Positions 1-6,486 of a stretch of DNA of 9,910 nt are shown piece after piece (position 1 is the stretch's first letter; every line of letters starts with the position of its first letter). The position numbers and the translations under genes were made by a program. Source of the DNA: Microcaldota archaeon (lineage in GTDB: Archaea; Micrarchaeota; Micrarchaeia; Anstonellales; Bilamarchaeaceae); NCBI GenBank assembly GCA_013331535.1, contig DUGF01000041.1, positions 1 to 9,910 on the forward strand, read 5' to 3'. The notes under the pieces were generated by a model that worked only from the letters and a program-made list of their open reading frames with translations, was not told the DNA's origin and did no database searches.

Positions 1-24
1 TTCTTTATGTCTTGGGTGTTTATT

Positions 25-2493
25 ATGAAAAATATAATGTGGTTTGAGGAATTGTCAAAGGCGAATCTGGCTGAAGCAGGTGGAAAGGGTGCAAACCTTG
101 GAGAAATGACTCAGGCTGGTTTTCCAATCCCTCCTGGTTTTGTAGTAACAAGTGCTGCATATTACAAGCATCTTGATGCCAACAATCTGCGCGGGGCGAT
201 TGCAGCGATTCTTTCAAATCTTGATGTAGAAGATTCCGATGCCCTTAACGAAGCATCTGAAAAAATAAAAACGCTTATCATTGACGGTAAAGTTCCTGAG
301 GACGTAAAAAATGATATCTTAAATTATTATAAGCGCCTTTGCGAGCGTGCAATGCGCGAGGTTTTCGTGGCAGTAAGAAGTTCCGCAACAGCAGAAGATC
401 TTCCAACCGCGAGTTTTGCAGGACAGCAATCGACTTATCTCAATGTTCGTGGTGCAGAGTCCGTAGTCCAGAACGTGAAGATGTGCTGGGCATCTCTTTT
501 TGAATCCAGGGCAATATTTTACAGGGTTCAGAATAATTTCGAACACATGCGCGTTGCACTTGCAGCAGTAGTACAACAGATGGTCCAGAGTGAAAAATCC
601 GGAGTTGCATTCACGGTGGATCCTCTTTATCAGGACCCTAACCTTCTTGCAATCGAAGCTGGATACGGTCTTGGCGAATTAGTTGTTAGCGGTCAGATAA
701 CCCCGGATACTTACCGTGTTGACAAAACGACGATGAAACCGATTGATAAACTTATTTCAAAGCAAACCTGGATGCTCATGCGCGGTTCAACAGGAAACGT
801 ACATGCAGATATTCGCGATGAAATGCAGGACCGCCAAAAACTTTCAGACCAGGAAATGATTGATCTTGCGAAAATATGTGTGAAGATTGAGGAACATTAT
901 CAATTTCCCCAAGATATCGAATGGGCATATGAAAAGGGAAATCTTTACATTACACAATCCCGACCGATTACAACGTTGAAAGAAAAAGGAAAAGATGGAA
1001 ATAAATCCGAAGGAAAAGAAAGCACGCAGGAAGTTCGGGAAGGAAAATCTTCTGAAGATGGCCAAATTATTCCGGCACAATCTGGGGCAGAGACTAATCA
1101 TTCCGAATCCGCGAAAACATTTGATTCTGCGAAAATTCTTGTTCGCGGTCTCGGTGCATCGCCAGGAATCGGTACTGGTCCGGTTCGCCTGATTGCGAGC
1201 CCAAAAGAAATCCGAAAAATGCAAAAAGGAGAAATTCTGGTTACGGATATGACGACTCCGGATTTTGTTCCTGCAATGAAAAAAGCAGTGGCCATAGTCA
1301 CAAACACTGGTGGAATGACTTCTCATGCCGCAATAGTGAGCCGTGAGCTTGGTGTTCCATGTATTGTTGGCACTGGAAATGCAACCAAAGAACTCGCGGA
1401 AGGAATCAAAGTAACCGTTGATGGAACGCACGGAAATGTTTATGAAGGCATAATTGTTTCTGCCGGAGCCGAAGAAGAAAAGAAAGAATCCGGAGCCAGA
1501 GGGCCCGCATATTTAGTATCAGAAACCCCTGCGATAACCGGAACAAAGATTTACGTCAATCTCGCAGAGGTTGAGCTTGCGGAAAAGGTCGCAAAATTGC
1601 CGGTTGATGGCGTCGGTCTGCTGCGCGCCGAATTCATGGTCGCTGAGATCGGTCAACATCCAAAGAAAATGCTTGATGAGGGAAAAAGAGCGGAATTTGT
1701 TGCGAAGCTCGCAGAAGGTCTAAGACGTTTTGCAGCCGCGTTTTATCCGCGTCCGGTGGTCTATCGCGCAACAGATTTCAAGACAAACCAATATCGTAAT
1801 CTTGATGGCGGAGAAAAATACGAACCTCAGGAAGCTAATCCAATGATGGGTTACCGCGGTGCCGTAAGATACATGATGGAGCCGGAAGTTTTCAAAATGG
1901 AGCTAGAAGCCATCAAAAAGGTACGCGATAAATTCGGACTTAGAAATCTCTGGCTGATGATTCCGTTTGTTCGCAGAGTCGGAGAAATGCGCGCAATAAA
2001 GGAAATTATGCGTGAAGTTAATTTGTACCGCACGCGCGATTTCAAGCTATGGATCATGGTCGAAGTCCCGAGTACGGTCTTCCTTATAGACTATTTCTGC
2101 AAGGAAGGAATCGACGGAATTTCCATTGGTACGAACGATCTTACGCAGCTTATTTTAGGGATAGATCGCGACAATGCGACACTGGCGAAAGGGTTTGACG
2201 AAAGGAATGAGGCAGTTATAAGGGCAATTAAGCATGTTGTTGAAACTTGCAACAAATATGGTGTAACCTCTTCGCTCTGCGGTCAGGCTCCGAGTGTTTA
2301 TCCCGAATTCGCGGAAAAACTGGTCGAAGTCGGAATAACTTCAATGAGTGTTAATCCTGATGCAGTAGAGCGCACAAGAAAAATCGTTGCGAGTGCTGAG
2401 CAGAGGATAATGCTCAAGAGATTGGCAAGGCTTACAAGAGAAGACGAGGCAAAAGAAGAGAAAGATCCGCTCGGAGATATTGAGGATGAGTAA
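25..2493 (+). CDS. ppsA: Phosphoenolpyruvate synthase (pyruvate, water dikinase)
   Basis: Converts pyruvate, ATP and water to phosphoenolpyruvate, AMP and phosphate, the entry step of gluconeogenesis; cytosolic. The 822-residue protein shows the family order. An N-terminal ATP-grasp domain (about residues 5-315) begins with the GGKGANLGEM motif and contains VRSSATAEDLPTASFAGQQ. The swivelling phosphohistidine domain (about 370-470) carries GGMTSHAAIVSRELG, with His434 as the phosphorylated residue. The C-terminal TIM barrel has GTNDLTQLILGIDRDN and the catalytic Cys752 in SLCGQ. Length and residue spacing are close to the E. coli enzyme (about 790 residues). The start at 25 (MKNIMWFEEL) matches the usual family N-terminus; an in-frame ATG at 7 would add six residues. 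Oddities are a hydrophilic Lys/Glu/Ser/Gly-rich linker of about 50 residues (about 319-370) between the first two domains and an acidic C-terminal tail. The stop lies 13 bases before the preferred dph2 start. Confidence 0.96.
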   Translation: MKNIMWFEELSKANLAEAGGKGANLGEMTQAGFPIPPGFVVTSAAYYKHLDANNLRGAIAAILSNLDVEDSDALNEASEKIKTLIIDGKVPEDVKNDILNYYKRLCERAMREVFVAVRSSATAEDLPTASFAGQQSTYLNVRGAESVVQNVKMCWASLFESRAIFYRVQNNFEHMRVALAAVVQQMVQSEKSGVAFTVDPLYQDPNLLAIEAGYGLGELVVSGQITPDTYRVDKTTMKPIDKLISKQTWMLMRGSTGNVHADIRDEMQDRQKLSDQEMIDLAKICVKIEEHYQFPQDIEWAYEKGNLYITQSRPITTLKEKGKDGNKSEGKESTQEVREGKSSEDGQIIPAQSGAETNHSESAKTFDSAKILVRGLGASPGIGTGPVRLIASPKEIRKMQKGEILVTDMTTPDFVPAMKKAVAIVTNTGGMTSHAAIVSRELGVPCIVGTGNATKELAEGIKVTVDGTHGNVYEGIIVSAGAEEEKKESGARGPAYLVSETPAITGTKIYVNLAEVELAEKVAKLPVDGVGLLRAEFMVAEIGQHPKKMLDEGKRAEFVAKLAEGLRRFAAAFYPRPVVYRATDFKTNQYRNLDGGEKYEPQEANPMMGYRGAVRYMMEPEVFKMELEAIKKVRDKFGLRNLWLMIPFVRRVGEMRAIKEIMREVNLYRTRDFKLWIMVEVPSTVFLIDYFCKEGIDGISIGTNDLTQLILGIDRDNATLAKGFDERNEAVIRAIKHVVETCNKYGVTSSLCGQAPSVYPEFAEKLVEVGITSMSVNPDAVERTRKIVASAEQRIMLKRLARLTREDEAKEEKDPLGDIEDE

Positions 2494-2506
2494 CGGGCGT
2501 TTTAAT

Positions 2507-3439
2507 ATGAAGATTTTATTACAGTTCCCTGAGGGACTCAAACGCGAAGCCCTTGCCTATGCAAAGAAATACGAGAAAGAGGGGCATGAAGTTTTCATTG
2601 CTTCTGCTTCCTGCTTTGGTGCGTGCGACCTTGCACTCGAAGAAGCAAAGGCAGTTGGTGCAAAGAAAATAGTTCATTTCGGTCATTCCATATTCATTCG
2701 TAAAAAACTTCCAATAGAAGTGGAATATGTTGAATGCGAATCTGATTTTGATATCGAAGTTTTGAAGAGAAGTCTTACTGCTCTTTCCGGATTTAAAAAT
2801 ATCGCAATAGCCACGACAATCCAATACTCTCATAAAATTCCTGAAATAAAAAAATTCTTTGAACAGAACGGAAAGCGCGTTTTCATTGGAAAAGGGTCAC
2901 TTGCTTTTTATCCAGGCCAGGTTCTTGGATGCGATGCAACAGCAGTAACTCAATTCAGAAAAGAGGTTGATACTGTTATTTTCATCGGCGACGGTCTTTT
3001 TCATCCTCTTGCAATGGATGTTGACACGCCGGCTTTCGTAATCTATCCAAGAAATGGTGATACGAAGCAAATCAACAAGGAGATTGACACTCTTAGAAAA
3101 AAGCGCAAGGGAGCTTTGCTTGCTGCGGTTGATGCGAACTCGTTCGGTATTCTTGTTAGTACGAAATTTGGTCAGTCTCACCTGAAAATAGCGAGATGGG
3201 CGAAGAAACAGATTCAGAAACGCGGCAAATATGCGGCAATTCTTATTGCCAATGAGTTCGAGCCATTCTCTTTAAATAATTTTATGTCATTTGATTGTTA
3301 TGTAAACACGGCATGCCCGCGTATGTCTGATGATCTGGAAAAATTCGGGAAGCCTATGCTTGGCGTGGATCTTTTCGGAGAACTTTTGAAGATTCTTGAT
3401 GAATTGAGTAATAAAACTAACAATGGATCTAAACATTAA
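2507..3439 (+). CDS. dph2: Diphthamide biosynthesis enzyme Dph2 (2-(3-amino-3-carboxypropyl)histidine synthase)
   Basis: Archaeal Dph2 is a homodimeric non-canonical radical-SAM enzyme. Its [4Fe-4S] cluster cleaves S-adenosylmethionine to transfer a 3-amino-3-carboxypropyl group to a histidine of elongation factor 2, the first step of diphthamide synthesis. All three cluster cysteines, one per subdomain, are visible: Cys40 in CFGACD, Cys142 in GQVLGCDA and Cys270 in NTACPRMSDD. Other family signatures are LLQFPEGLKREA, HFGHS and IGDGLFHPL. The 310-residue form from ATG 2507 begins at the conserved first beta strand. Related archaeal proteins usually have about 20 further N-terminal residues, absent here. 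An alternative ATG at 2486 overlaps the ppsA stop (ATGAGTAA) and has a GGAG nine bases upstream; it would add only seven residues. Near-contact with ppsA suggests co-transcription, although the functions are unrelated. Confidence 0.93.
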   Translation: MKILLQFPEGLKREALAYAKKYEKEGHEVFIASASCFGACDLALEEAKAVGAKKIVHFGHSIFIRKKLPIEVEYVECESDFDIEVLKRSLTALSGFKNIAIATTIQYSHKIPEIKKFFEQNGKRVFIGKGSLAFYPGQVLGCDATAVTQFRKEVDTVIFIGDGLFHPLAMDVDTPAFVIYPRNGDTKQINKEIDTLRKKRKGALLAAVDANSFGILVSTKFGQSHLKIARWAKKQIQKRGKYAAILIANEFEPFSLNNFMSFDCYVNTACPRMSDDLEKFGKPMLGVDLFGELLKILDELSNKTNNGSKH

Positions 3440-3462
3440 AACCAAATAATAAAACCAAATAA
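3437..3462 (+). repeat. 13-bp tandem duplication between dph2 and purC
   Basis: The 13-mer TAAAACCAAATAA occurs twice head to tail (3437-3449 and 3450-3462), followed by a partial third copy (TAAACC). The first copy contains the dph2 stop codon. The AT-rich second copy lies about 38 bases before the purC ATG and could supply a TATA-like element. No Shine-Dalgarno is visible before purC. Confidence 0.85.
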
Positions 3463-3498
3463 TAAACCCACTAAGTCATCCTGAACGAGTCTGGTATA

Positions 3499-4497
3499 AT
3501 GGATACTCTTACAAAAACAAATGTCTCTCTTCCGCTTTTGAGTCTCGGGAAAGTCCGGGACACCTACGAGCTTGACAACAATCTTCTCATGGTGTCCACT
3601 GACCGTCTAAGTGCATTTGATGTAGTCTTTAACGAAGGAATTCCATCAAAAGGAAGTGTCCTTAATTCGCTATCTGTTTTTTGGTTTCTTAAAACAAACG
3701 ACATTATTAGAAACCATTTCATAACCGACGCGATTCCCGCAACGCTCCCGCAAAACCTTCAGGGAAGGAGTATGATCGTGATGCGAGCAAAGCCGATAAA
3801 GCTGGAATGTGTTGTACGAGGCTATCTCACAGGAGGTGGCCTAAAAGAATACGAAAAAACAGGAAAGGTTTGCGGGATTCAATTGCCAAAAGGCCTTAAA
3901 AACGGAAGTGAACTCCCACAACCTATCTTCACACCCACAACAAAGGCAGAGCAGGGTCATGACCTGTCAGTCACAGAGCAACAGGCAAAGGAGCTTGTTG
4001 GCGAATCAACATTCAACTTCATACGGGAAAAAAGCCTTCAGTTATACGAATTCGGAAAAAACCATGCAAGAAAATGCGGGTTGGTGCTTGCAGATACGAA
4101 ATTCGAGTTTGGTTATCTTCAAAATGGAAATGGATCAGGAAGCGCTGGGAATGGGAAAGACGGAAACGGAAGCGATAACCGAAATGGAAGCGATAGCGGA
4201 AACGGAAGCACTGGCAGTAGCAACACAAATCATATAATTCTAATAGATGAAATCCTTACTCCAGACTCCAGCAGATACTGGCTAAAGGATAAATTTGATG
4301 ATGGGGTTTTGGAAAGCCTTGACAAGCAATTCGTCCGGGACTATCTTGAGCGTCTTGGCTGGAATAAATCCCCTCCACCTCCATCACTTCCAAAAGATGT
4401 TATCGAAAACACTACAAAGCGTTATCTTCAGGCATACAAGATGCTCACCGGAAGGGATTTGGGTGTGGCGGATACGTTATCTTCTCTGGAAGCATAA
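3499..4497 (+). CDS. purC: SAICAR synthase (phosphoribosylaminoimidazole-succinocarboxamide synthase), long type with low-complexity insertion
   Basis: Joins 5-aminoimidazole-4-carboxyribonucleotide and aspartate with ATP to give SAICAR in de novo purine synthesis; cytosolic. Family motifs in order are GKVRDTYEL (N-terminal nucleotide-binding strand-loop), STDRLSAFDVVFNEGIPSKG, VVRGYLTGGGLKEY, FTPTTKAEQGHD, LVLADTKFEFG and IDEILTPDSSRYW. The C-terminal stretch FVRDYLERLGW then SPPPPSLP is typical of the long (about 300-residue) class seen in yeast Ade1 and many bacteria, not of the short (about 240-residue) class commonest in archaea. At 332 residues it is longer still, because residues 209-244 are a Gly/Asn/Ser repeat inserted between the strands FEFG and IILIDE. 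All recognisable catalytic motifs flank the insertion intact, so the gene looks functional. The start at 3499 gives the expected N-terminus. No purine-pathway neighbour is present. Confidence 0.95.
   Translation: MDTLTKTNVSLPLLSLGKVRDTYELDNNLLMVSTDRLSAFDVVFNEGIPSKGSVLNSLSVFWFLKTNDIIRNHFITDAIPATLPQNLQGRSMIVMRAKPIKLECVVRGYLTGGGLKEYEKTGKVCGIQLPKGLKNGSELPQPIFTPTTKAEQGHDLSVTEQQAKELVGESTFNFIREKSLQLYEFGKNHARKCGLVLADTKFEFGYLQNGNGSGSAGNGKDGNGSDNRNGSDSGNGSTGSSNTNHIILIDEILTPDSSRYWLKDKFDDGVLESLDKQFVRDYLERLGWNKSPPPPSLPKDVIENTTKRYLQAYKMLTGRDLGVADTLSSLEA
4123..4230 (+). repeat. 18-bp minisatellite inside purC (six units)
   Basis: Six consecutive 18-base units (4123, 4141, 4159, 4177, 4195 and 4213 are unit starts) keep the purC frame and encode six-residue units such as DGNGSD, NRNGSD and SGNGST. 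Units 3 to 5 are closest to each other, sharing GGAAGC plus flanking bases. The outer units are more diverged. The block exactly fills the hairpin between two conserved PurC strands. Confidence 0.85.
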
Positions 4498-4517
4498 GAA
4501 GCCAATTGTAAATTAAC

Positions 4518-4566
4518 CCGCAGTTCGTTCCTAATGCTCGCTGCCGATTGCTGGATGCTCGCTGCA
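4518..4566 (-). repeat. Short degenerate heptanucleotide array (minus strand)
   Basis: Read on the minus strand from 4566 to 4518, the sequence divides into seven adjacent 7-mers: TGCAGCG, AGCATCC, AGCAATC, GGCAGCG, AGCATTA, GGAACGA and ACTGCGG. Five have GCA at positions 2-4. The same RGCANNN pattern, on the plus strand, forms the longer array downstream of the next gene. On the plus strand it also appears as two identical 11-mers, ATGCTCGCTGC, at 4534 and 4555, spaced 21 bases (three units) apart. This is the main content of the 112-base gap 4498-4609. Confidence 0.6.
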
Positions 4567-4572
4567 GTTATA

Positions 4573-4588
4573 GCGCAACCTATTAAAT
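4573..4588 (+). promoter_or_regulatory. BRE/TATA-like promoter for the surface-protein gene
   Basis: GCGCAACC followed by TATTAAAT (4581-4588). The TATA-like element is centred about 25 bases before the ATG at 4610, the spacing expected if transcription starts at or next to the start codon. No Shine-Dalgarno precedes 4610, consistent with a leaderless transcript. Confidence 0.5.
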
Positions 4589-4609
4589 CCCATTCTGAGT
4601 CTTATTTTC

Positions 4610-5839
4610 ATGCGATTGTTTGTGGCCGCAGTTATTTTTCTTGCATTCCTCACGGGTAATTTATTTCCGCAATCTGCTCAGGAAAAGGCGGCAATGCTTG
4701 TGCAGCCGGCTATTGTGAATCTTGAGGCAACTGTTCTGTTCACTGTAAAAATAAATTCCGCATTTTTAGGATATTCCGAACTCTCCGGACGGAGTTATGC
4801 AATAACCGGGAAAAAACAAGGGACCGGATTTTTCATAAACGGGGATGGTTATCTCTTCTCTTCTTCAACATTAATTCCGCGAGAGAACGATTCTGCATTC
4901 CTCTCAGACCTTTCGGCTGCGATTTCAGCAGACCTGGGAAGAATCGAGCACATAAAGATGTTTGGTTCCGAGCCAACCAATTCCGAACTTGGCGCTTTTT
5001 CGGAGTACCTTTATGGATTAAGCGGGGGCAAGGAAGCGTTTTTGGCAATGTTGTCCTTGGCAATAGCTTCAGGTAATGTATCAGTTCTTTCTGGAGGCAC
5101 CCCTACCATCTTCGCGTTCTTTAATGAAACTAATCCAGAAGAACTTCTTTTCATAAATGAAAGTGATGGCCTTGTTTTTGCAAAGGCAGAAGGACAAAAC
5201 TTCCTGACTTTGGGTTTGTCTAATGATTCAAACAATCTGCCAAACATCTCAAATGGAGACACGGTGTATATTGTTTCATTCAACGATTCTAACTTTTCTA
5301 TTTCAACTGCAGTTGCATCAGTTGCTCCGGGCAATACCGGGAGTGCGACTAGCAGCGGGTCTTCGTCCAGTGCTGCATCGTCTAGCCCAGTCTCTTTCAA
5401 CAATCCATACGGCTCCTTTCCACCATATTTACCCGGCATTGTTTTTGATTCATCCTCTAGGGTTTGGGGAGTTTCTTCAGGTGGCAGTACGACTTCCTCA
5501 AGTGAGATTGTCCGCGCGTCAAACCAACTAGGTATCTCACCATCAAAATCCGAGACCGATAAAAATTATGAACAAGGGATGATTTCATTGTGGGACGGAA
5601 ACAATCCGATGGCGGAATTCTTTCTTGAAGATGTACTTTCTGATAATTCCAAACAGTCTGGAGAGATTGGAAAACACCTGAATTCTGCACGTTCGGCAAA
5701 ACTTGAGATAAAAATCCCGGAATTAAGTATTTCCAGTCTAGGTTGGTTTTCACCATTTGTGATACCCGCACTTGCAGTTTTGGCAGGTCTTTTACTAATT
5801 GCAAAGTTTGTCTTGGGCAGACGCCGAGGGTCGCATTAG
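4610..5839 (+). CDS. Membrane-anchored extracytoplasmic protein with a degenerate trypsin/HtrA-like domain
   Basis: A 409-residue protein of unproven function, predicted to be outside the membrane. Residues 1-20 form a signal peptide (MRLFVAAVIFLAFLTG). Residues 380-403 form a C-terminal hydrophobic anchor ending in a basic GRRRGSH tail. Between them the pattern resembles the S1C/HtrA fold: VQPAIVNLEA, then GTGFFINGDGYLFSSS (71-86), then DGLVFAKAEG (Asp186) and LTLGLSNDSNNLP followed by GDTVYIV, matching the family order GTGFxI-DGYxxT-xH, DLAVLK, LGDS, GDxV. The catalytic histidine position reads SSST. No GNSGGP serine motif follows; a Ser-rich stretch (about 240-262) and VWGVSSGG stand there instead. 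It is therefore probably a non-catalytic relative. Residues about 320-370 (NYEQGMISLWDGNNPMAEFFLEDVL) look like a TPR-type helix pair. The assignment is by motif reading only; a lineage-specific surface protein of another fold remains possible. Confidence 0.75.
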   Translation: MRLFVAAVIFLAFLTGNLFPQSAQEKAAMLVQPAIVNLEATVLFTVKINSAFLGYSELSGRSYAITGKKQGTGFFINGDGYLFSSSTLIPRENDSAFLSDLSAAISADLGRIEHIKMFGSEPTNSELGAFSEYLYGLSGGKEAFLAMLSLAIASGNVSVLSGGTPTIFAFFNETNPEELLFINESDGLVFAKAEGQNFLTLGLSNDSNNLPNISNGDTVYIVSFNDSNFSISTAVASVAPGNTGSATSSGSSSSAASSSPVSFNNPYGSFPPYLPGIVFDSSSRVWGVSSGGSTTSSSEIVRASNQLGISPSKSETDKNYEQGMISLWDGNNPMAEFFLEDVLSDNSKQSGEIGKHLNSARSAKLEIKIPELSISSLGWFSPFVIPALAVLAGLLLIAKFVLGRRRGSH

Positions 5840-5956
5840 TAACTGGCACCCAGCAGCCAGCAATGAGTATTAAGCAATGAGCATTGAGCAGTGGGCAACG
5901 AGTACGGGTAATGAACTAATAAGCTCAGGGCTCACGGCCCAAGGCTCATGGCAATA
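5838..5956 (+). repeat. Degenerate heptanucleotide array, 17 units
   Basis: From 5838 to 5956 the sequence parses into seventeen consecutive 7-mers without a gap. Fifteen begin with purine-G-pyrimidine, and eleven have RGYA (for example AGCAATG twice, AGTATTA, AGCATTG, AGCAGTG, GGCAACG). A late block switches to RGCT/RGCC (AGCTCAG, GGCTCAC, GGCCCAA, GGCTCAT) before a last GGCAATA. Only the two units at 5908-5921 break the pattern. It starts on the last two bases of the preceding stop codon and fills most of the 169-base gap to the next gene. It is reminiscent in style of the degenerate heptamer (STRR) repeats described in cyanobacteria. Confidence 0.75.
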
Positions 5957-5977
5957 CATTTACGTCCCCAGGAGAAC

Positions 5978-5986
5978 ATTTTTAAT
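5978..5986 (+). promoter_or_regulatory. TATA-like element for the zinc-ribbon gene
   Basis: ATTTTTAAT centred about 27 bases before the ATG at 6009, with no Shine-Dalgarno between. This spacing suggests a leaderless transcript and supports 6009 as the start codon over an upstream in-frame ATG inside the heptamer array. Confidence 0.4.
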
Positions 5987-6008
5987 CTGCAACATCCTGA
6001 CTTATGTC

Positions 6009-6350
6009 ATGGGCATTGGGGAAATACTGAAAAATATTGCCACTGGCACAACTAAGGGGGAGTCCAAAAAAGGTCCAGTGCAGAAGTGCCCTAATTGTGG
6101 CGAAACTGTTCTTTTAAGTATGGACAGATGTCCGAAGTGCGGAGTCCATGTCAAAAGCATGTTCAGAAGAAAATGTCCGAAGTGCGCTGATCTAAATGAA
6201 CTTGATGCCAAAAAATGCAGGAAATGCGGGTATGATTTTGTTGCAGAATTGGAACGGGCGCAGAGGACCGTTTATGTTTGTCCAATCTGTGGTTATAGAA
6301 TGGATGCAATTTTGACACAATGTCCTGCATGTAATACCAGATTCCTTTGA
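6009..6350 (+). CDS. Small protein with three tandem double-CxxC zinc ribbons
   Basis: A 113-residue protein, unrecognised beyond its metal sites. Three zinc-ribbon modules follow one another, each CxxC-x10-CxxC over 18 residues: Cys27/30/41/44, Cys56/59/70/73 and Cys91/94/105/108. That gives twelve cysteines and probably three Zn ions. A basic stretch (KSMFRRK) separates the first two modules, and a short helical stretch (AELERAQRT) separates the last two. The first 20 residues could be amphipathic; no signal peptide or membrane span is seen. Such double-zinc-ribbon proteins usually bind nucleic acid or act as adaptors, but nothing here fixes the role. An in-frame ATG at 5877 would add 44 residues, half encoded by the heptamer array and with no conserved look, so 6009 is preferred. 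Confidence 0.75.
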   Translation: MGIGEILKNIATGTTKGESKKGPVQKCPNCGETVLLSMDRCPKCGVHVKSMFRRKCPKCADLNELDAKKCRKCGYDFVAELERAQRTVYVCPICGYRMDAILTQCPACNTRFL

Positions 6351-6408
6351 TACTGTGGGTTCTCAAAAACAAAAAAGGCGTTTTCACTGTAAAAAACTAT
6401 GTAAATCT

Positions 6409-6428
6409 CATTTTTTCGAGGTTTTTTC
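6409..6428 (+). terminator. T-rich terminator-like tracts after the zinc-ribbon gene
   Basis: Two runs of six T (6411-6416 and 6422-6427), about 60-75 bases after the stop at 6350 and just before the next promoter. Archaeal intrinsic termination needs T-runs rather than a strong hairpin, and no clear hairpin precedes these. Confidence 0.35.
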
Positions 6429-6447
6429 CGAAACGTATATATATTTT
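6428..6447 (+). promoter_or_regulatory. BRE + TATA box promoter of the deoxyhypusine-synthase-like gene
   Basis: CCGAAACG (BRE-like, purine-rich) runs directly into TATATATATTTT (6436-6447). A start about 26 bases downstream of the TATA centre falls near 6467, giving a leader of roughly 20 bases that contains the GGTGG Shine-Dalgarno at 6478-6482. This is the clearest archaeal-type promoter in the window. Confidence 0.7.
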
Positions 6448-6477
6448 CCCTGTTTATCCAAAATATATTTTCTTGTT

Positions 6478-6482
6478 GGTGG
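6478..6482 (+). promoter_or_regulatory. Shine-Dalgarno (GGTGG) fixing the start at 6487
   Basis: GGTGG, four bases before ATG 6487, complements the CACC end of archaeal 16S rRNA. It argues against earlier in-frame starts between 6355 and 6487, a stretch that contains the promoter. Confidence 0.6.
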
Positions 6483-6486
6483 CACC

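Noticed and set aside
844..1431. Open frame of 195 codons on the minus strand inside ppsA
   Set aside because: Lies opposite strongly conserved PEP synthase domains, reads as Phe/Arg/Cys-rich low-sense protein, and has no ribosome site or promoter; an antisense shadow.
3493..3500. GGTATAAT resembling a bacterial -10 box before purC
   Set aside because: It overlaps the purC start codon, has no -35 partner at the right distance, and the rest of the window looks archaeal; coincidence.
3908..4237. Second open plus-strand frame overlapping purC and its repeat
   Set aside because: Its openness follows from the repeat's base composition; the purC frame holds all conserved motifs.
5838..5956. CRISPR-like array or simple microsatellite
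   Set aside because: There are no long identical repeats with spacers, and units vary at three of seven positions, so neither label fits; kept as a degenerate heptamer array.
5877..6008. Upstream start of the zinc-ribbon protein at 5877
   Set aside because: The extra 44 residues begin inside the repeat array, show no conserved character and would include the TATA-like element; ATG 6009 is better placed.
6355..6486. N-terminal extension of the DHS-like protein
   Set aside because: This stretch has T-runs, a BRE/TATA promoter and a Shine-Dalgarno; the family N-terminus fits a start at 6487.
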